Below are positions 5,899-6,107 of a stretch of DNA of 6,107 nt, one piece after another. The position numbers and the translations under genes are program-made. Source of the DNA: Methanomicrobiales archaeon. Lineage in GTDB: Archaea > Halobacteriota > Methanomicrobia > Methanomicrobiales > Methanoculleaceae. How positions within the stretch are numbered: position 1 is the first letter of the stretch; every line of letters begins with the position of its first letter. The notes beneath the pieces are model-generated. The model had not been told where the DNA came from. It made no database searches and was given only the letters and a program-made list of their open reading frames with translations. The DNA lies in assembly GCA_012521035.1 (NCBI GenBank), contig JAAYND010000064.1:1-6107 (forward strand). The letters run 5' to 3'.

Positions 5899-6107
5899 AC
5901 CACCCTGCTCGTCGTCGAGAGTTCAAGACCCTTTGTAATGATGTGGTAGGGGATCACCCGCTGTGGCACGTTTGCGCCCCGGATCTTCTCGATAGCGAGC
6001 GTCCGCTCGAACTCGTTCCCGTGGATCTCCTGCCTGAGGACGATGAAGACGTCGGCCGCACGCATCATCCGGGCCTCTTCAACGGGGTTGTGGAGACCGG
6101 TGTAGAG
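5895..6107 (-). CDS. RecA/KaiC-superfamily ATPase, C-terminal part
   Basis: Seventy codons of a minus-strand gene enter from the right edge and end at TAG (5897-5895). The peptide includes NPVEEARMMRAADVFIVLRQ, then FERTLAIEKIRGANVP and RVIPYHITKG-like residues ending in GLEL. This resembles the last strands of RadA/KaiC-like ATPases, in which an 'aD..i.l' strand is followed by 'R.l.v.K.RG' and a 'pf.I...Gi.v' ending. Such proteins in methanogens are usually annotated as RAD55- or KaiC-family ATPases of uncertain role. The Walker motifs lie outside the window, so subfamily and function cannot be fixed. It converges with the methionine synthase gene, sharing a CTAG palindrome as stop. Confidence 0.75.
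   Translation of the reverse strand, partial: LYTGLHNPVEEARMMRAADVFIVLRQEIHGNEFERTLAIEKIRGANVPQRVIPYHIITKGLELSTTSRVV

Overview
The window looks like a chromosomal segment from a hydrogenotrophic methanogen of the Euryarchaeota, most likely Methanomicrobiales and perhaps Methanoculleus-like. The evidence is the gene set: an F420-biosynthetic CofD, a pyruvoyl-dependent arginine decarboxylase, an archaeal nondiscriminating-type AspRS, a core-MetE methionine synthase and a KaiC/RadA-type ATPase. The GC-rich coding sequence, AT-rich TATA-containing promoters and GGAGG-type ribosome binding sites agree. The genus is inference.

Layout, left to right. Positions 1-442 (+) hold the 3' end of a divergent cofD paralogue, followed 70 bp later by a complete, canonical cofD (513-1418, +). 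cofD converges on a minus-strand block read right to left: tusA-like (2318-2040), then iscU/nifU-like (1885-1496). These two look like a small sulfur-trafficking / Fe-S unit with a TATA box in front of tusA. Further upstream on the same strand (2885-2460) lies an unrecognised reading frame. It has a near-perfect Shine-Dalgarno and ATG but is interrupted by an in-frame TGA at codon 18. It is either a decayed gene or a short leader ORF followed by a second ORF with its own Shine-Dalgarno.

An AT-rich block of about 150 bp (2811-2962) carries apparent divergent promoters. It serves that frame on the minus strand and pdaD (2963-3505) on the plus strand. After a 204-bp gap comes aspS (3710-4999), overlapped by 4 bp (ATGA) by the core-MetE methionine synthase gene (4996-5898), so these two look like a translationally coupled pair. 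The methionine synthase gene converges on the 3' end of a minus-strand RecA/KaiC-superfamily ATPase (5895-6107). The two genes read their TAG stops from the same CTAG palindrome.

Functionally this is mostly housekeeping: cofactor F420 assembly, Fe-S and sulfur handling, agmatine/polyamine synthesis, aminoacylation and methionine synthesis. No mobile element, CRISPR array or RNA gene was recognised. The points most worth following are the cofD paralogue with altered conserved loops, the TGA-interrupted frame at 2460-2885 with its regulatory region, and the AspRS residues that predict tRNA-Asn misacylation.
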